From: JBEKCP01 sp049509515
GTDB taxonomy: Bacteria > Planctomycetota > Planctomycetia > Pirellulales > Thermoguttaceae
Direction of reading: 5' to 3'
DNA: 64,000 bases
Assembly (NCBI GenBank): GCA_049509515.1
Contig: JBEKZV010000023.1
Coordinates: 1-64,000, forward strand
The notes below the pieces were generated by a model. It was not told the origin of the DNA and did not search any database. It was given only the letters and a program-made list of their open reading frames with translations. The position numbers and the translations under genes were made by a program. Shown piece by piece: positions 36,235 through 44,666 of the stretch (the first letter of the stretch is position 1; each line of letters begins with the position of its first letter).

Positions 36235-36701
36235 GGTTGAGTTCCTTTCGGGAGGGTCATGGTGATGTCGCGGGTCTGCCGGGCCCGGCCGGAAGAATAA
36301 TCGGCCTCGACGTGGACGCGGCGGCGGTCCGGCGGGCCGGCCGCCGGCTCGACGCGGATCAGCACTCGGCCGCCGTCGCCGGCGGAGGGAAGGACGTTTG
36401 CCTCCCGGGCTTGCCCGCCGCGGCGGCCAGCGAACTCTTCCGCCGCGAGCGTCCACGTTTCGCCCTGATAGCTCGCGTCGGCTGCCAGGCGGGCGGCGGC
36501 CCGCTCCAGGGCCGACTCCGCCAGCCAGTCGGCCTGGACCCGGCAGCGGTCCAGCTCCAGCGACCGCTCGGCGAGCCTCGCCAGCCGCACCAGCGAGACC
36601 CCGACAGCGGCGGCCAGCGTCAGGCCCGCCAAGAGCACAACGAGCACGACGCCCCGCTCGGGCCTGGGCGCGGGCCGGCGCCTCCGCAAGACTTGGCACA
36701 T
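36231..36701 (-). CDS. Pseudopilin-like protein (GspK/PilX type)
   Basis: A 156-residue protein with a prepilin-type N-terminus: basic leader RRRRPAPRPERG, then VVLVVLLAGLTLAAAVGVSLVRLARLAERSLE, as in PilX/GspK-type minor pilins. The body (SALERAAARLAADASYQGE) has a helix and a beta part and is shorter than full GspK. The ATG at 36701 is preferred to the one at 36710, since GGAGGA lies directly against 36710 but 9 bases before 36701. It overlaps the DUF1559 gene (GTGA) and nearly abuts the preceding pseudopilin gene. Confidence 0.82.
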   Translation of the reverse strand: MCQVLRRRRPAPRPERGVVLVVLLAGLTLAAAVGVSLVRLARLAERSLELDRCRVQADWLAESALERAAARLAADASYQGETWTLAAEEFAGRRGGQAREANVLPSAGDGGRVLIRVEPAAGPPDRRRVHVEADYSSGRARQTRDITMTLPKGTQP

Positions 36702-36706
36702 GCCTA

Positions 36707-37228
36707 TCATTCCTCCTCGTTGGATTTCTTGGGTTTCTCGAAGCGGTGGTCCCGCGCAACGGCGGCCTCGATCCGCAGGGCGAGCCCGGCGGCACCGGGC
36801 GAGTGGATCGCGAGGCTTGCCACGTCGTGGCTGCGGCGGGGGGCGGAGGAGACGCGGGAGACGTCCAGTCTAGCGCTCGCCGAGGGGGGCAGCCGGAACG
36901 AGTCCTCCCGCGCCGCCGCGGGGCCCCCTTCTTCCCGGCGGATGACCTCCCCGGCGGCAACGTCGTAGCGGATGTTGTGTTCCCCCGGCAATTTCAGGGC
37001 AACCGCCGTCCCGTCACGGCCGGACACCGCGGCCACGGCCGCGTGCGCGTCGCTGCGGAACTGCCGGGCCAGCTCCGCCAGCACTTCCGTTGCGCGGGCC
37101 CGGGCCCGAGTGGCGTCTTCCAGCCGCAGCAAGGTGCCGAGCAGGCCCACCGCCATCCCCAAGAGCATCGTGGCGACCGCCATCGCCACGATCATTTCCA
37201 CGAGCATGCTTCCGCGGGGGCGCTTCAT
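36707..37228 (-). CDS. Pseudopilin-like protein (GspJ type)
   Basis: The 173-residue protein begins KRPRGSMLVEMIVAMAVATM, a prepilin signal with Glu after cleavage, continued by a hydrophobic helix to about residue 35. The remainder (RLEDATRARARATEVLAELARQFRSDAHAAV, then beta strands) fits a GspJ-type minor pseudopilin. Ser-Met in place of Gly-Phe at the cleavage site is not canonical. It overlaps the gene upstream by 4 bases (ATGA) and lies in an unbroken series of pseudopilin genes. Confidence 0.82.
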   Translation of the reverse strand: MKRPRGSMLVEMIVAMAVATMLLGMAVGLLGTLLRLEDATRARARATEVLAELARQFRSDAHAAVAAVSGRDGTAVALKLPGEHNIRYDVAAGEVIRREEGGPAAAREDSFRLPPSASARLDVSRVSSAPRRSHDVASLAIHSPGAAGLALRIEAAVARDHRFEKPKKSNEEE

Positions 37229-37773
37229 GGCACGGTACCTGCGGGTTGGAACTTCCAGGCCACCAGCCGGACGGACAACTCCGGCTGCGCGGCCTCCGGG
37301 CGCCAAGACACCGCCACCGCAATCCGCTTGGCCGCGATGCCTTGACGCTCTTCTCCCTTTGGCGGCGCGGCGGGGGGCGGCGGCGCCGGGACCGTGGCAG
37401 GAGGGTCGATTTCCGCTTCGATCCGTCCCTCGGGCAGGAGCCGCTGGGCCTCGCCGGAAAGCTGCCCACGCCCGGCCCCGCTGGGGACAAGTGCATCCCA
37501 GTCCAGGCCGCAAAGGTCTTCCAACAGGTTCTGGGCCTCCTGGAGGGCCACCAGCCGGACTTGGGCGGCGCGGCGCTGGGTCAGGCTGCTCCGCACGAAC
37601 CCGCCGACCACCGTGAGCAAGACCCCCAGCACAAGGCAGGAGACTACGAGTTCCCAAATCACAAAGCCGCGACGGGTCACCGTATCCGGCACACTCCGTG
37701 TGCCGTTGGCAGGCGGCACACCGACCATGCAAGCATGGTGCCCGGTGCCGGATACTTTCCTTGGTCGGGTCAT
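37225..37773 (-). CDS. Pseudopilin-like protein (GspI type) with repeat-encoded leader
   Basis: The 182-residue protein has a prepilin signal TRRGFVIWELVVSCLVLGVL with the Gly-Phe cleavage site at residues 36-37 and Glu at +5 as required. Residues 7-31, between the start MTRPRK and TRRGF, are encoded by a palindromic repeat (37682-37755) inserted in frame, so the leader grew from about 11 to 36 residues. The rest, with an alpha-helical linker (QRRAAQVRLVALQEAQNLLEDL) and a beta domain, fits GspI/GspH-like minor pseudopilins. ATG overlaps the end of the double-GspF gene by 4 bases and its own stop overlaps the next gene. Confidence 0.85.
   Translation of the reverse strand: MTRPRKVSGTGHHACMVGVPPANGTRSVPDTVTRRGFVIWELVVSCLVLGVLLTVVGGFVRSSLTQRRAAQVRLVALQEAQNLLEDLCGLDWDALVPSGAGRGQLSGEAQRLLPEGRIEAEIDPPATVPAPPPPAAPPKGEERQGIAAKRIAVAVSWRPEAAQPELSVRLVAWKFQPAGTVP
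37682..37755. repeat. Palindromic element inside the pseudopilin leader
   Basis: The left part (37682-37714: arm core GGCACACTCCGTGTGCC and the loop GTTGGCAGGC) is identical to the element at 30787-30844. The right arm is interrupted by a second small palindrome ACCATGCAAGCATGGT (37724-37739) and closes with GGTGCCGGATAC. The whole is read through as codons 7-31 of the pseudopilin. Confidence 0.9.
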
Positions 37774-40088
37774 GGGGACGCCAGGTTCTGGATCAATTGG
37801 GCCAACGGAAGAAAGACGCCTGCGGCCAGCAGCAGCACGATGCCGCCGCAGGCCAAAACGAACGCGGGAAAGAGGACTTCCAGCAACGCCGTGGTCCGGT
37901 AGGCGAAGCGGCGGCGGTTGGCGTCGGCCACTTCCGGCAGGGCCCACGGCAAATTGCCGGCCCGGACGGCCGAGGACAGCACCGCCTGGTCTGCCTTGCC
38001 GAGCAGTCCGCGGCGGCGGAGGGCCTCGCACCAGTCGCCGCCGGCGGCCAGGTCCGCGGCCACCTGCGACAGCCTGCGGCGGATCGCCGGCTTGGGATAG
38101 GAGCCGGCCAGGGTCTCGAGCGCCGGCAGGATGGGCTGCCCGGCCCCGGCCGCCAGGGCCAGGGCGTCCAGCACCAGGGCGGTGTCCAGCCGGCGGGCCA
38201 GGCGGCCGGTCCCCGGCAGCTCCCAGGCGATCACGCCGGTATAACGAAGCATCACGTAGAGCAGCAAGCCCACCAGCGCGACCGCGAGCAGCATAAGCGG
38301 CCAGCCGCCGCAGCAGAACAGGGTTTTCGAGACCGCCTGCGTCACAGCGGGGAGGGCCTGGCCGAAGTCCTTGAAGATTTTCTGAAGCTGCGGGAGGATT
38401 TTGAGCCCGAGGAATACAATCGCTCCGATGGTAAAGAGGGGCATGAAGCAGAGGTATGCGGCCTTGGGCACGAAGGACTGCCACAGCGGTTCCTGCCGGC
38501 CGGCCAGGGCGGCTGCCCGGCGGAGGGCGGCCGCGAACCGGCCCGTCTGGTAGCCCACCGCCATCATCGGCGCCCCCGCGGCGGGCAGCAGACCAGGGAC
38601 GCCCGCTACAGCTTCCGGCAGCGGCACGCCCCGCGCGATCAATTGGGCAAATTGCCGTGCCCGCCGACGGGCATGCCCTCCTTGCTCCCGGGCCAGCGCC
38701 TCGACGGCCGGGGCCAGCGGGATCGACCGCTCGGCCGATACCGTCAGGAGCCGCAGCATGGCCTGCTGCGCAACCGCGGCGCCGCGCTCGCGGATCAACA
38801 GCACCACGATGCCCAGGGTCATCAGCCCGATGACATTGACGGGGCCAGTGAAAATCGAGGCCGTCACGCCGAGCACCAGGAGCCCCCACCCCATCGTCTC
38901 CAGGAGGAAGCGCAGGGCGCCTTTGGGTTGCGTGGCCGGCCCCCCCATTAACCGCACCGCCACCAGCACGGCGATCCCCAGGACGGTCACGGCCAGCGCG
39001 CCCGCGGGATCGAGGTCCGGCGACTCCGGGGGACTTACGGGCGGATACCAAAAGGGGCCAGAGAGGCAGATTATCAGGTTCAACAAGAGTATGAACATCG
39101 CCAGGACAGTGGTCCCGATCAGGCCGACAACGACCAGCACGGCCAAGGGCGGCACGAGGGCCTCCAGCAGGACGCCCTGGTCCCGCGCGCGGACCTCGAA
39201 CATCTCGTCGGCGGCCCGAAAGGCCTCGGCAACGCTGGAATTCTGCCGGCCCCAGCGGACGAGGGCGATCAAGGTGGGCGGGAAGCACTCTTGGGCGGCG
39301 AGGGCTTCGTCCAGAGGGCTGCCTCGTTCGACGGCCAGGGCCGCCCGCCGGCCGCCTGTGGCCAGCCCGGCATGGGAGACGCCGCCCGCGGCCAGCCGTA
39401 GCGCTTCCGGGAGCGGCACCCCTGCTTCCAGGAGCAGCGCCGAGAGCTGACAGAACTGGGCCAGACCGCTCCAGCGAACGGCCGGGCCCACCAACGGCAG
39501 CCGCCAGACGACCCGCGACCATCGGGCGGGCAGCGGCAGGTAACAGGCCGCCACGAGCATGGCGGGCAGGATCGCCACGACGGCGGCCACAAGCCAAACG
39601 GCCGCCTTCGGCACGTGAAGAATCAAGGCCGTCAGCGTGGGCAACCGCACCCCATAGTCCGTGTAGAGCGGGGCGAACTCGCCGATGAGGACTGTGTGGA
39701 TGACGGCCAACAGCAGGCACCAGATCGCCACCACGCCGGCCGGATAGGCGAGCTTCATGGCCATGCGGCGGCGGACCTCCTGCACCCAGTTTCCCCGGCT
39801 GACGAACCCATCGAGGATCGGCGCCAGCCGGCCGCTGCGGACGCCCGCCAGGAGCAGGCCGCGAAAGTGGGCCGGCAGCCGGGGGCCCTCGGCCGCCAGC
39901 GCCTCGTCCAGCGACGTGCCGGCGGCCAGTTGGTCCGCCACGCGCCGGAGCACGCCGGCCAGCCGCCGCGTGGGGGCCTCATCAGCCGCGGCCCGCAGCG
40001 CCGCCGGCAGCGGCTGGCCCGCCCGCGCCAACTCGCCCACCTGGAACGCCAGCTCGGCCGATTCTTCAGGCGTGAGTCTTCCCGACAC
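37770..40088 (-). CDS. Double-length GspF-like inner membrane platform protein
   Basis: The 772-residue protein is two GspF proteins in one chain. Each half has paired T2SSF domains: residues 1-350 (helices around AGVVAIWCLLLAVIHTVL, AVWLVAAVVAILPAMLV and PPLAVLVVVGLIGTTVLAM) and residues 400-772 (TFPLVPK-like AAYLCFMPLFTIGAIVFL, LLAVALVGLLLYVML and VLACGGIVLLLAAGVFL). Between them a hydrophobic linker with further helices joins the parts. The usual GspF is about 400 residues. The GTG at 40088 follows GGAGGA and the upstream stop. It stands behind another GspF gene and overlaps the GspI-like gene by 4 bases, so the machine may have two different platform proteins. Confidence 0.88.
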   Translation of the reverse strand: MSGRLTPEESAELAFQVGELARAGQPLPAALRAAADEAPTRRLAGVLRRVADQLAAGTSLDEALAAEGPRLPAHFRGLLLAGVRSGRLAPILDGFVSRGNWVQEVRRRMAMKLAYPAGVVAIWCLLLAVIHTVLIGEFAPLYTDYGVRLPTLTALILHVPKAAVWLVAAVVAILPAMLVAACYLPLPARWSRVVWRLPLVGPAVRWSGLAQFCQLSALLLEAGVPLPEALRLAAGGVSHAGLATGGRRAALAVERGSPLDEALAAQECFPPTLIALVRWGRQNSSVAEAFRAADEMFEVRARDQGVLLEALVPPLAVLVVVGLIGTTVLAMFILLLNLIICLSGPFWYPPVSPPESPDLDPAGALAVTVLGIAVLVAVRLMGGPATQPKGALRFLLETMGWGLLVLGVTASIFTGPVNVIGLMTLGIVVLLIRERGAAVAQQAMLRLLTVSAERSIPLAPAVEALAREQGGHARRRARQFAQLIARGVPLPEAVAGVPGLLPAAGAPMMAVGYQTGRFAAALRRAAALAGRQEPLWQSFVPKAAYLCFMPLFTIGAIVFLGLKILPQLQKIFKDFGQALPAVTQAVSKTLFCCGGWPLMLLAVALVGLLLYVMLRYTGVIAWELPGTGRLARRLDTALVLDALALAAGAGQPILPALETLAGSYPKPAIRRRLSQVAADLAAGGDWCEALRRRGLLGKADQAVLSSAVRAGNLPWALPEVADANRRRFAYRTTALLEVLFPAFVLACGGIVLLLAAGVFLPLAQLIQNLASP

Positions 40089-40234
40089 GGCTATCCTCCC
40101 GTCAAGCCTGAAGTGGCGGGTTCCACGAGTAGGTTATGCTTCAGCATAACACTTTTGCTGACACGATCTCCCGTTATGCTGAAGCATAACCTACGGGCTT
40201 CAGGCGTGAGTCTTCCCGACACGGCTATCCTCCC
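40064..40234. repeat. 37-bp direct repeats around a palindromic unit
   Basis: An exact 37-bp sequence occurs at 40064-40100 and again at 40198-40234. Between them are 97 bases carrying an inverted pair with TAGGTTATGCTTCAGCATAAC and its complement (about 40130-40193), each arm itself palindromic. The repeat contains the stop codon of the upstream gspF on one side and the start of the double gspF on the other, as expected if the unit entered a compact TAG-CC-GTG junction and duplicated it. Confidence 0.9.
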
Positions 40235-41334
40235 AGGGCTCGCAACATGGTCGCGTAAGGGAGAAACAGGGCCACGCCGTACAACAACATGACCACCCCG
40301 CCCACCCCGAGGGTCGCCAAGATCGGCAGCAGCATTTGGGCCAGCTCGGCCTGCCGGCGGGCACGGCGGTGGTAGTTTTCGGAGGCGTGCCGCAAGAGCG
40401 GCAACAGCGACTCGCCCGGCCCCCCCGCGGTCACCAACCGGGCCAGAAGCGGCGGAAGGCCGGCGGCCAGCCCGCGGGGCGGCGGCCCAGGGGGCTCGGC
40501 GGCGGAAGGGGACGACGCGGCGGGTTCCGCGATCCCGCCGCGGCGGGCGGCTGCGGCCATTTCCTCCGCGGCGGAGGCCAGGTCCGGATCGCCGCAGGCC
40601 TCGGCTGCCAGCCGCAGCGATTCGTCCAACGGCACGCCGTTCTCAACCAGCAGCACGAGCACGTCCGTCAGGGTCGCGGCCCGCGACCAGCCGAGCGACC
40701 GTCCAAGCCAGGGCAGCCAGCCCAACAGCCGTCCGCCGGCGGGCCTGCCGAACATCGCCACCCGCCGCGAGGCGAAGTAGCCCAGGACGGCCAGCACGAG
40801 CAGCACGGCGGGCCCGATCGGCCCCCAGAGCCACGCCCCGCGGCCGCACCAATCCAGCATCGCGAACAGCCCGCCGGCGTGGAGCCCAAGCGACTGCATC
40901 GTTTCCAGGAGCTGCGGGGCAATCCTTGCCGTGAAAAACGCGAAGAGTCCCCAGGCCAGGCCGACGACGATCATGGGGTAGAGCATCGCCAGCAAGATCG
41001 AACGGCGGAGGTCGCCCAGGCGGCGCAGCGCGGCGGCCAGCGACTCCAGGGCGGCAGGCAGCCGGCCCGCCCGCAGGCCGGCCTGGACCACCGCCCGGCA
41101 CGCCTTGGGGAGCTGCGGACCGAGCTCGTCGAGCACCTCGGCGAGCGGCTGGCCGCGGCCGGTCCGCTCCGCCAGGGTCCTTGCCAGCCGGCCCAGTCCG
41201 CCCGGCATGTCCTGGCCCAGGGCCTCCAGGCCGGCCTCCAGCGGCACGCCCGTCCGCGCCAGGGCGGCAATCTCGTCGCTCAGGGCAATCAGTTGATCGA
41301 GCGTGATCGGCGGCGTGGCAGGGGACTGGCTCAT
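40225..41334 (-). CDS. GspF-like inner membrane platform protein
   Basis: A 369-residue T2SSF protein of type II secretion or type IV pilus systems. The N-terminal T2SSF domain (LIALSDEIAALARTGVPLEAGLEAL, AGLRAGRLPAALESLAAAL) is followed by a helix pair (LLAMLYPMIVVGLAWGLFAFF), a further helix region and a second T2SSF domain ending with LLPILATLGVGGVVMLLYGVALFLPYATM. A proline/alanine-rich loop near 280-300 is not typical. Spacing to the double-length gspF is now increased by a palindromic insertion, so translational coupling has probably been lost there. It follows gspE by 63 bases. Confidence 0.9.
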   Translation of the reverse strand: MSQSPATPPITLDQLIALSDEIAALARTGVPLEAGLEALGQDMPGGLGRLARTLAERTGRGQPLAEVLDELGPQLPKACRAVVQAGLRAGRLPAALESLAAALRRLGDLRRSILLAMLYPMIVVGLAWGLFAFFTARIAPQLLETMQSLGLHAGGLFAMLDWCGRGAWLWGPIGPAVLLVLAVLGYFASRRVAMFGRPAGGRLLGWLPWLGRSLGWSRAATLTDVLVLLVENGVPLDESLRLAAEACGDPDLASAAEEMAAAARRGGIAEPAASSPSAAEPPGPPPRGLAAGLPPLLARLVTAGGPGESLLPLLRHASENYHRRARRQAELAQMLLPILATLGVGGVVMLLYGVALFLPYATMLRALGG

Positions 41335-41397
41335 GGAAATCAGGTGTTAGCTGTGACTTGTCAGTTGTTAGTTGTCAGTTGGTGGGGGAAGGGTGGG

Positions 41398-42648
41398 TCA
41401 TGGGTGCAGCTCGGAATCTGTCATGCCGGCCGGTCCCAGGACGCGGCGAATCTCGGCCGGACTGGTCAGGCCGGCCGCCACGGCCTCCGCCGCCCGTTGC
41501 GAGCGGCTCGTCATGCGGGCCGCAACCGCCAGCCGCTCCAGCACGACCGTGTCGGCCCGCGCCAGCACGGCCCGGCCCAGCTCGGCAGCCGCCTCCGGGC
41601 GGCCCCCGCAGCGGAAGCTCAGCATCTCCACCAGCAGGAAGCGGCCGCGATAGCCGGTCCCCGCGCAGGCCGGGCAGCCGGCAGGCAGCAATACCCGGCC
41701 CACGGGCAGCCCCAGCCGGGCAGCCGGATCGTCGCACGGCCGGGCACAGGTGCAGAGCTTCCGCGGCAGCCGCTGGCAGAGGATCGCCAGCAGCGTGCTC
41801 CGCAAGACGTAAGGCTCGATGCCCATGTCCAGCAGCCGCCCGAGGGTCTCGGCCGCACTGCCCGCGTGAAACGTGCTCAGCAGGAGATGGCCGGTCAAGG
41901 AGCCCTGCAAGGCGGCCTCGGCGGTGGCGCGGTCGCGGATCTCGCCCACCAGGATCACCTCGGGGTCTTGCCGCATGAGGAACCGCAGCCCGGTCGCCAG
42001 GTCCAGCCCGGCGGCGGAATTGACCTGCGATTGGGCCACTCCGGGCACGGCCACCTCGATCGGGTCTTCCAGCGAGACGAGGCTGCGTCCTTCCGCGTCG
42101 CGCCGCGCCAGCTCGCGGAGACAGGCGTAGGCGGTGGTGGTCTTGCCGCTGCCGGCCGGGCCGGAGATGAGGATCGCGCCCGAGGTCTCGCCCAGCAATC
42201 CGCCGAGCCCGCCCAGGACGTCGGCCGGCAGCCCCAGGTCTTCGAGCCGCTCGTACCGGCCGCTGCGGCCGAAGAAGCGGACCACGGCCCGCTCGCCGCC
42301 CAGCGCCGGAAACGTGCTCAGCCGCATCTCGACGTCCGAGCCGTTCGGGCGGATGCGTCCCTCTTGCGGGACGTCGGTCCGGTAGGTCAACAGCTCGGCC
42401 TGAACTTTCAGCCGGGCGACGACGTTGGGGCCCAGCCCGCGGGGCAGCCGGGCGACCGTCTGCAAAACGCCGTCCAGGCGGAATTTCACTTCCAGGGCGT
42501 CGGGCGCGGGCTGGAGATGGATGTCGCTGGCCCCCGCCGCGCGGCCTGCTGCCAGGAGTCGCTCGACGGCCTCGACGGCGTACTGCGGATCGCCCGCATC
42601 CAGCGCCGCGAGTTGCTCGGCCAGGCAATCCAAGGCGACCTGTGGCAT
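41398..42648 (-). CDS. GspE/PilB-type secretion ATPase
   Basis: The 416-residue hexameric ATPase powers pseudopilus assembly. Walker A is GPAGSGKTT (163-171), the Asp box follows near SLEDPIE (192-198), Walker B is VILVGEIRD (231-239) and the His box is LSTFHAGSA (258-266). The metal-binding Cys set typical of GspE is CTCARPC (299-305) with CPAC (325-328). The family-specific N1 domain is short, so the enzyme is smaller than the usual 500-570 residues. The ATG at 42648 is chosen because the frame further upstream runs through a palindromic repeat at 42689-42767. It is followed by gspF. Confidence 0.94.
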   Translation of the reverse strand: MPQVALDCLAEQLAALDAGDPQYAVEAVERLLAAGRAAGASDIHLQPAPDALEVKFRLDGVLQTVARLPRGLGPNVVARLKVQAELLTYRTDVPQEGRIRPNGSDVEMRLSTFPALGGERAVVRFFGRSGRYERLEDLGLPADVLGGLGGLLGETSGAILISGPAGSGKTTTAYACLRELARRDAEGRSLVSLEDPIEVAVPGVAQSQVNSAAGLDLATGLRFLMRQDPEVILVGEIRDRATAEAALQGSLTGHLLLSTFHAGSAAETLGRLLDMGIEPYVLRSTLLAILCQRLPRKLCTCARPCDDPAARLGLPVGRVLLPAGCPACAGTGYRGRFLLVEMLSFRCGGRPEAAAELGRAVLARADTVVLERLAVAARMTSRSQRAAEAVAAGLTSPAEIRRVLGPAGMTDSELHP

Positions 42649-42688
42649 CGTTTGCCCCCGGGATCGCTGCCGCAAGGAACTTGCCCTA

Positions 42689-42767
42689 GGGAAAAAGGGG
42701 ACAGTCCCCATTTGCCGGAACGGCCCGAAGGGTGCTGCGCACAAATGGGGACTGTCCCCTTTTTCCC
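42689..42767. repeat. GGGGACAGTCCCC palindromic element, spacer copy
   Basis: A perfect 25-bp inverted repeat (42689-42713 and 42743-42767), each arm containing GGGGACAGTCCCC or its inverse GGGGACTGTCCCC, around a 29-base centre. It lies between the CapA gene and gspE and is the intact relative of the element inside the HzsA-related gene. Confidence 0.92.
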
Positions 42768-42833
42768 GCCCAAGTTCATTTAGCCTAGCCGAAACCGGCC
42801 GGCGGCACAAGTCCCCCCCTCACACAGCAGAAC

Positions 42834-43817
42834 CTATTTCGTTCTCTTCGGCGTCAGATGGGGAATGCCCGACCGGTCAAGTTCCACGACGAAGATCTCC
42901 AAGTCGGGAACCGCGGACTTCGAGAAGGTCAGCCGGACAACCCAACCCGTCCATACCAGGGGGTCGCTGGGGAAATAGTCGAAGACGAAGTTGCCCAGAC
43001 TGTAAATGATCGGCCGGCCCTTGTAGAGATCGACGGTCTGCGTGACGTGCGGATGTCCGCCGATCACCGCGTCCGCTCCGGCGTCGATCATGCTGCGGGC
43101 CAAGGTCTTCTGCGATTCCTCGGGCGACGGCTCCAATTCGTCTCCCCAGTGCAGCATGGGGATCACCAAGTCGGCGTGCTCGACGGTCCTGGCCGCCTTG
43201 ATGCCCGCGATGGCGGCCGCCGGGGTGAGCCAGGCGGTCCCGGCGCGATGCTCGCCGGCCTCGAAAGACCGCGGCGGAAAATCGTTGTAGCCCAGCAGCG
43301 CCACGCGCCGGCCGTTCCGCTCGAGCACCAGCGGGCGACACGCCTCCTGCCGGTCGCGGCCGCCGCCAAAATAGGGCAGGTGCGCTTTCTGGAGCAACGC
43401 GAGTTCTTCCGAGAAGCCGTCGGGGCCGTAGTCGCCCGAATGGTTGTTGGCCACGCAGACCGCGGAGAAGTGCCGCGACAGCACGGGAATGCACTGCGGC
43501 CTGGCCTTGAACGTGTACGGCTTCAGGACATGGCTGCCGCCCCTGGCGACCACGCACTCCAGGTTGCACACGGCAATATCCGCGCTTGCGAGAATCGGAG
43601 CGAGATCGGCGAACGGGTCTTCCCCGTGGGCCAGGGCGTGGCCCGGCCCGCCGTCCAACATGACGTCGCCCGCCAGCACGATCCGCACAGTGCCGTCCTT
43701 GCCCTTTTCGGCCTGTGCCGCGGCGGGCCGCAACGGCCCGGTCGCAATCGCCAGGAACAAGACCAGCAACGACCAACGACCCGCCGCCGGCCAACGACAT
43801 CTCCAGAGAACGCTCAT
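42834..43817 (-). CDS. CapA-like (PGA_cap) metallophosphoesterase-fold protein
   Basis: The 327-residue protein (signal LLVLFLAIATGPLRPAAA) belongs to the CapA family of calcineurin-like folds. Metal-site motifs are present: LAGDVMLDGG, CNLECVV, VANNHSGDYG, LLGYNDFP, MLHWGDELEPS and GGHPHVTQ, with the His-Asp residues expected. CapA takes part in poly-gamma-glutamate anchoring in Bacillus, but many distant members are of unknown role. The ATG at 43817 is 33 bases behind a perfect TATAAT. It heads the operon that goes on to gspE and the pseudopilins, though separated from gspE by 185 bases with a repeat. Confidence 0.92.
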   Translation of the reverse strand: MSVLWRCRWPAAGRWSLLVLFLAIATGPLRPAAAQAEKGKDGTVRIVLAGDVMLDGGPGHALAHGEDPFADLAPILASADIAVCNLECVVARGGSHVLKPYTFKARPQCIPVLSRHFSAVCVANNHSGDYGPDGFSEELALLQKAHLPYFGGGRDRQEACRPLVLERNGRRVALLGYNDFPPRSFEAGEHRAGTAWLTPAAAIAGIKAARTVEHADLVIPMLHWGDELEPSPEESQKTLARSMIDAGADAVIGGHPHVTQTVDLYKGRPIIYSLGNFVFDYFPSDPLVWTGWVVRLTFSKSAVPDLEIFVVELDRSGIPHLTPKRTK

Positions 43818-43849
43818 GTCACCACCAGGGTTTTTTGGTGAAAGCTTCT

Positions 43850-43877
43850 ATTATATATCTAGGTCATCCTCCGGCAA
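43850..43877 (-). promoter_or_regulatory. Promoter candidate for CapA and the secretion operon
   Basis: TTGCCG (43877-43872) and TATAAT (43855-43850) on the minus strand, 16 bases apart, place transcription start near 43843, about 26 bases before the CapA start codon. No other clear promoter was found before gspE. Confidence 0.5.
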
Positions 43878-43950
43878 AGGTCGCCGTCATTCCTCTCCGC
43901 ATTGCAGGGGGTACCCGTCCCTGAGGCCGGCGGCGGGCACAGCTCGCAGA

Positions 43951-44634
43951 TCAACTCTGAGCCCGGAATAGGGCGGCACATCCGATGGCGAGCACGTCGG
44001 CGGTGGCGAACCTCTTTTTGAGTTCCTTCCTCAGCTCCTCCATGGAGTCCTGGGCATTATGGAACCTTTGCTCCTGCTGGTACTTGCTCATCAGGCGCTC
44101 CGCCGCCGGTGTGCGCTGCACGCCTATGGCCAGCAGCGTCGAGCCGAAGAGCACGCCGCCAGGCTTGAGCAGCGGCCTGAGATGATCGAACACCGCGGCT
44201 TTCGTCGCGATCGTACCCCGCAGGCAATGCAGAAGGTAGTTCATGCCGATCGAATCGAACCGCTCGATCCCCGCGGTCGTTTCCCGCACGTCGTCCTCGT
44301 CCAGCACGTTGCACTGGTAGCGCTCGGGTCGGTAGCGGGCAATCCGGCGGGCGGCCTTTGCCAGGCAGCCCGGGTTCGAATCCATCAGCGCCACGCGGGG
44401 CGACTTGCCGGGGAAGCGGCAGTGGTGCAGAAAATACCCCGTCCCCACGCCGACATCCAGGTGATTGCCCGCGACGTTCTGGTTGTAGAATTCCAGCAGG
44501 CACGCTGTCGGGCACCGCCAGAAGAAGCGGTTATTCCTGCAGAGCACCCAAAGATCATAAAAGAACAGATCGAACTTCGAGTACCTCGCCCCGGCGGCGT
44601 CCCGGGCGTCGCCTTCTTTCCGGGTACCGTTCAT
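43951..44634 (-). CDS. Class I SAM-dependent methyltransferase
   Basis: The 227-residue protein has methyltransferase motif I in LDVGVGTGYFLHHC, motif II at VALMDSNPGCLAKAAR, an acidic CNVLDEDD and motif IV/post-I region FDSIGMNYLLHCL, then LLKPGGVLFGSTLL. The substrate is unknown; the plan resembles small-molecule or lipid-type methyltransferases. The ATG at 44634 gives a natural start, although no strong Shine-Dalgarno is seen. It lies directly behind the Agl23-like gene on the same strand (32-base gap) and may be cotranscribed with it. Confidence 0.88.
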   Translation of the reverse strand: MNGTRKEGDARDAAGARYSKFDLFFYDLWVLCRNNRFFWRCPTACLLEFYNQNVAGNHLDVGVGTGYFLHHCRFPGKSPRVALMDSNPGCLAKAARRIARYRPERYQCNVLDEDDVRETTAGIERFDSIGMNYLLHCLRGTIATKAAVFDHLRPLLKPGGVLFGSTLLAIGVQRTPAAERLMSKYQQEQRFHNAQDSMEELRKELKKRFATADVLAIGCAALFRAQS

Positions 44635-44666
44635 CGCACGAGATCCCTTGGGCGAAAAACTGCCGC

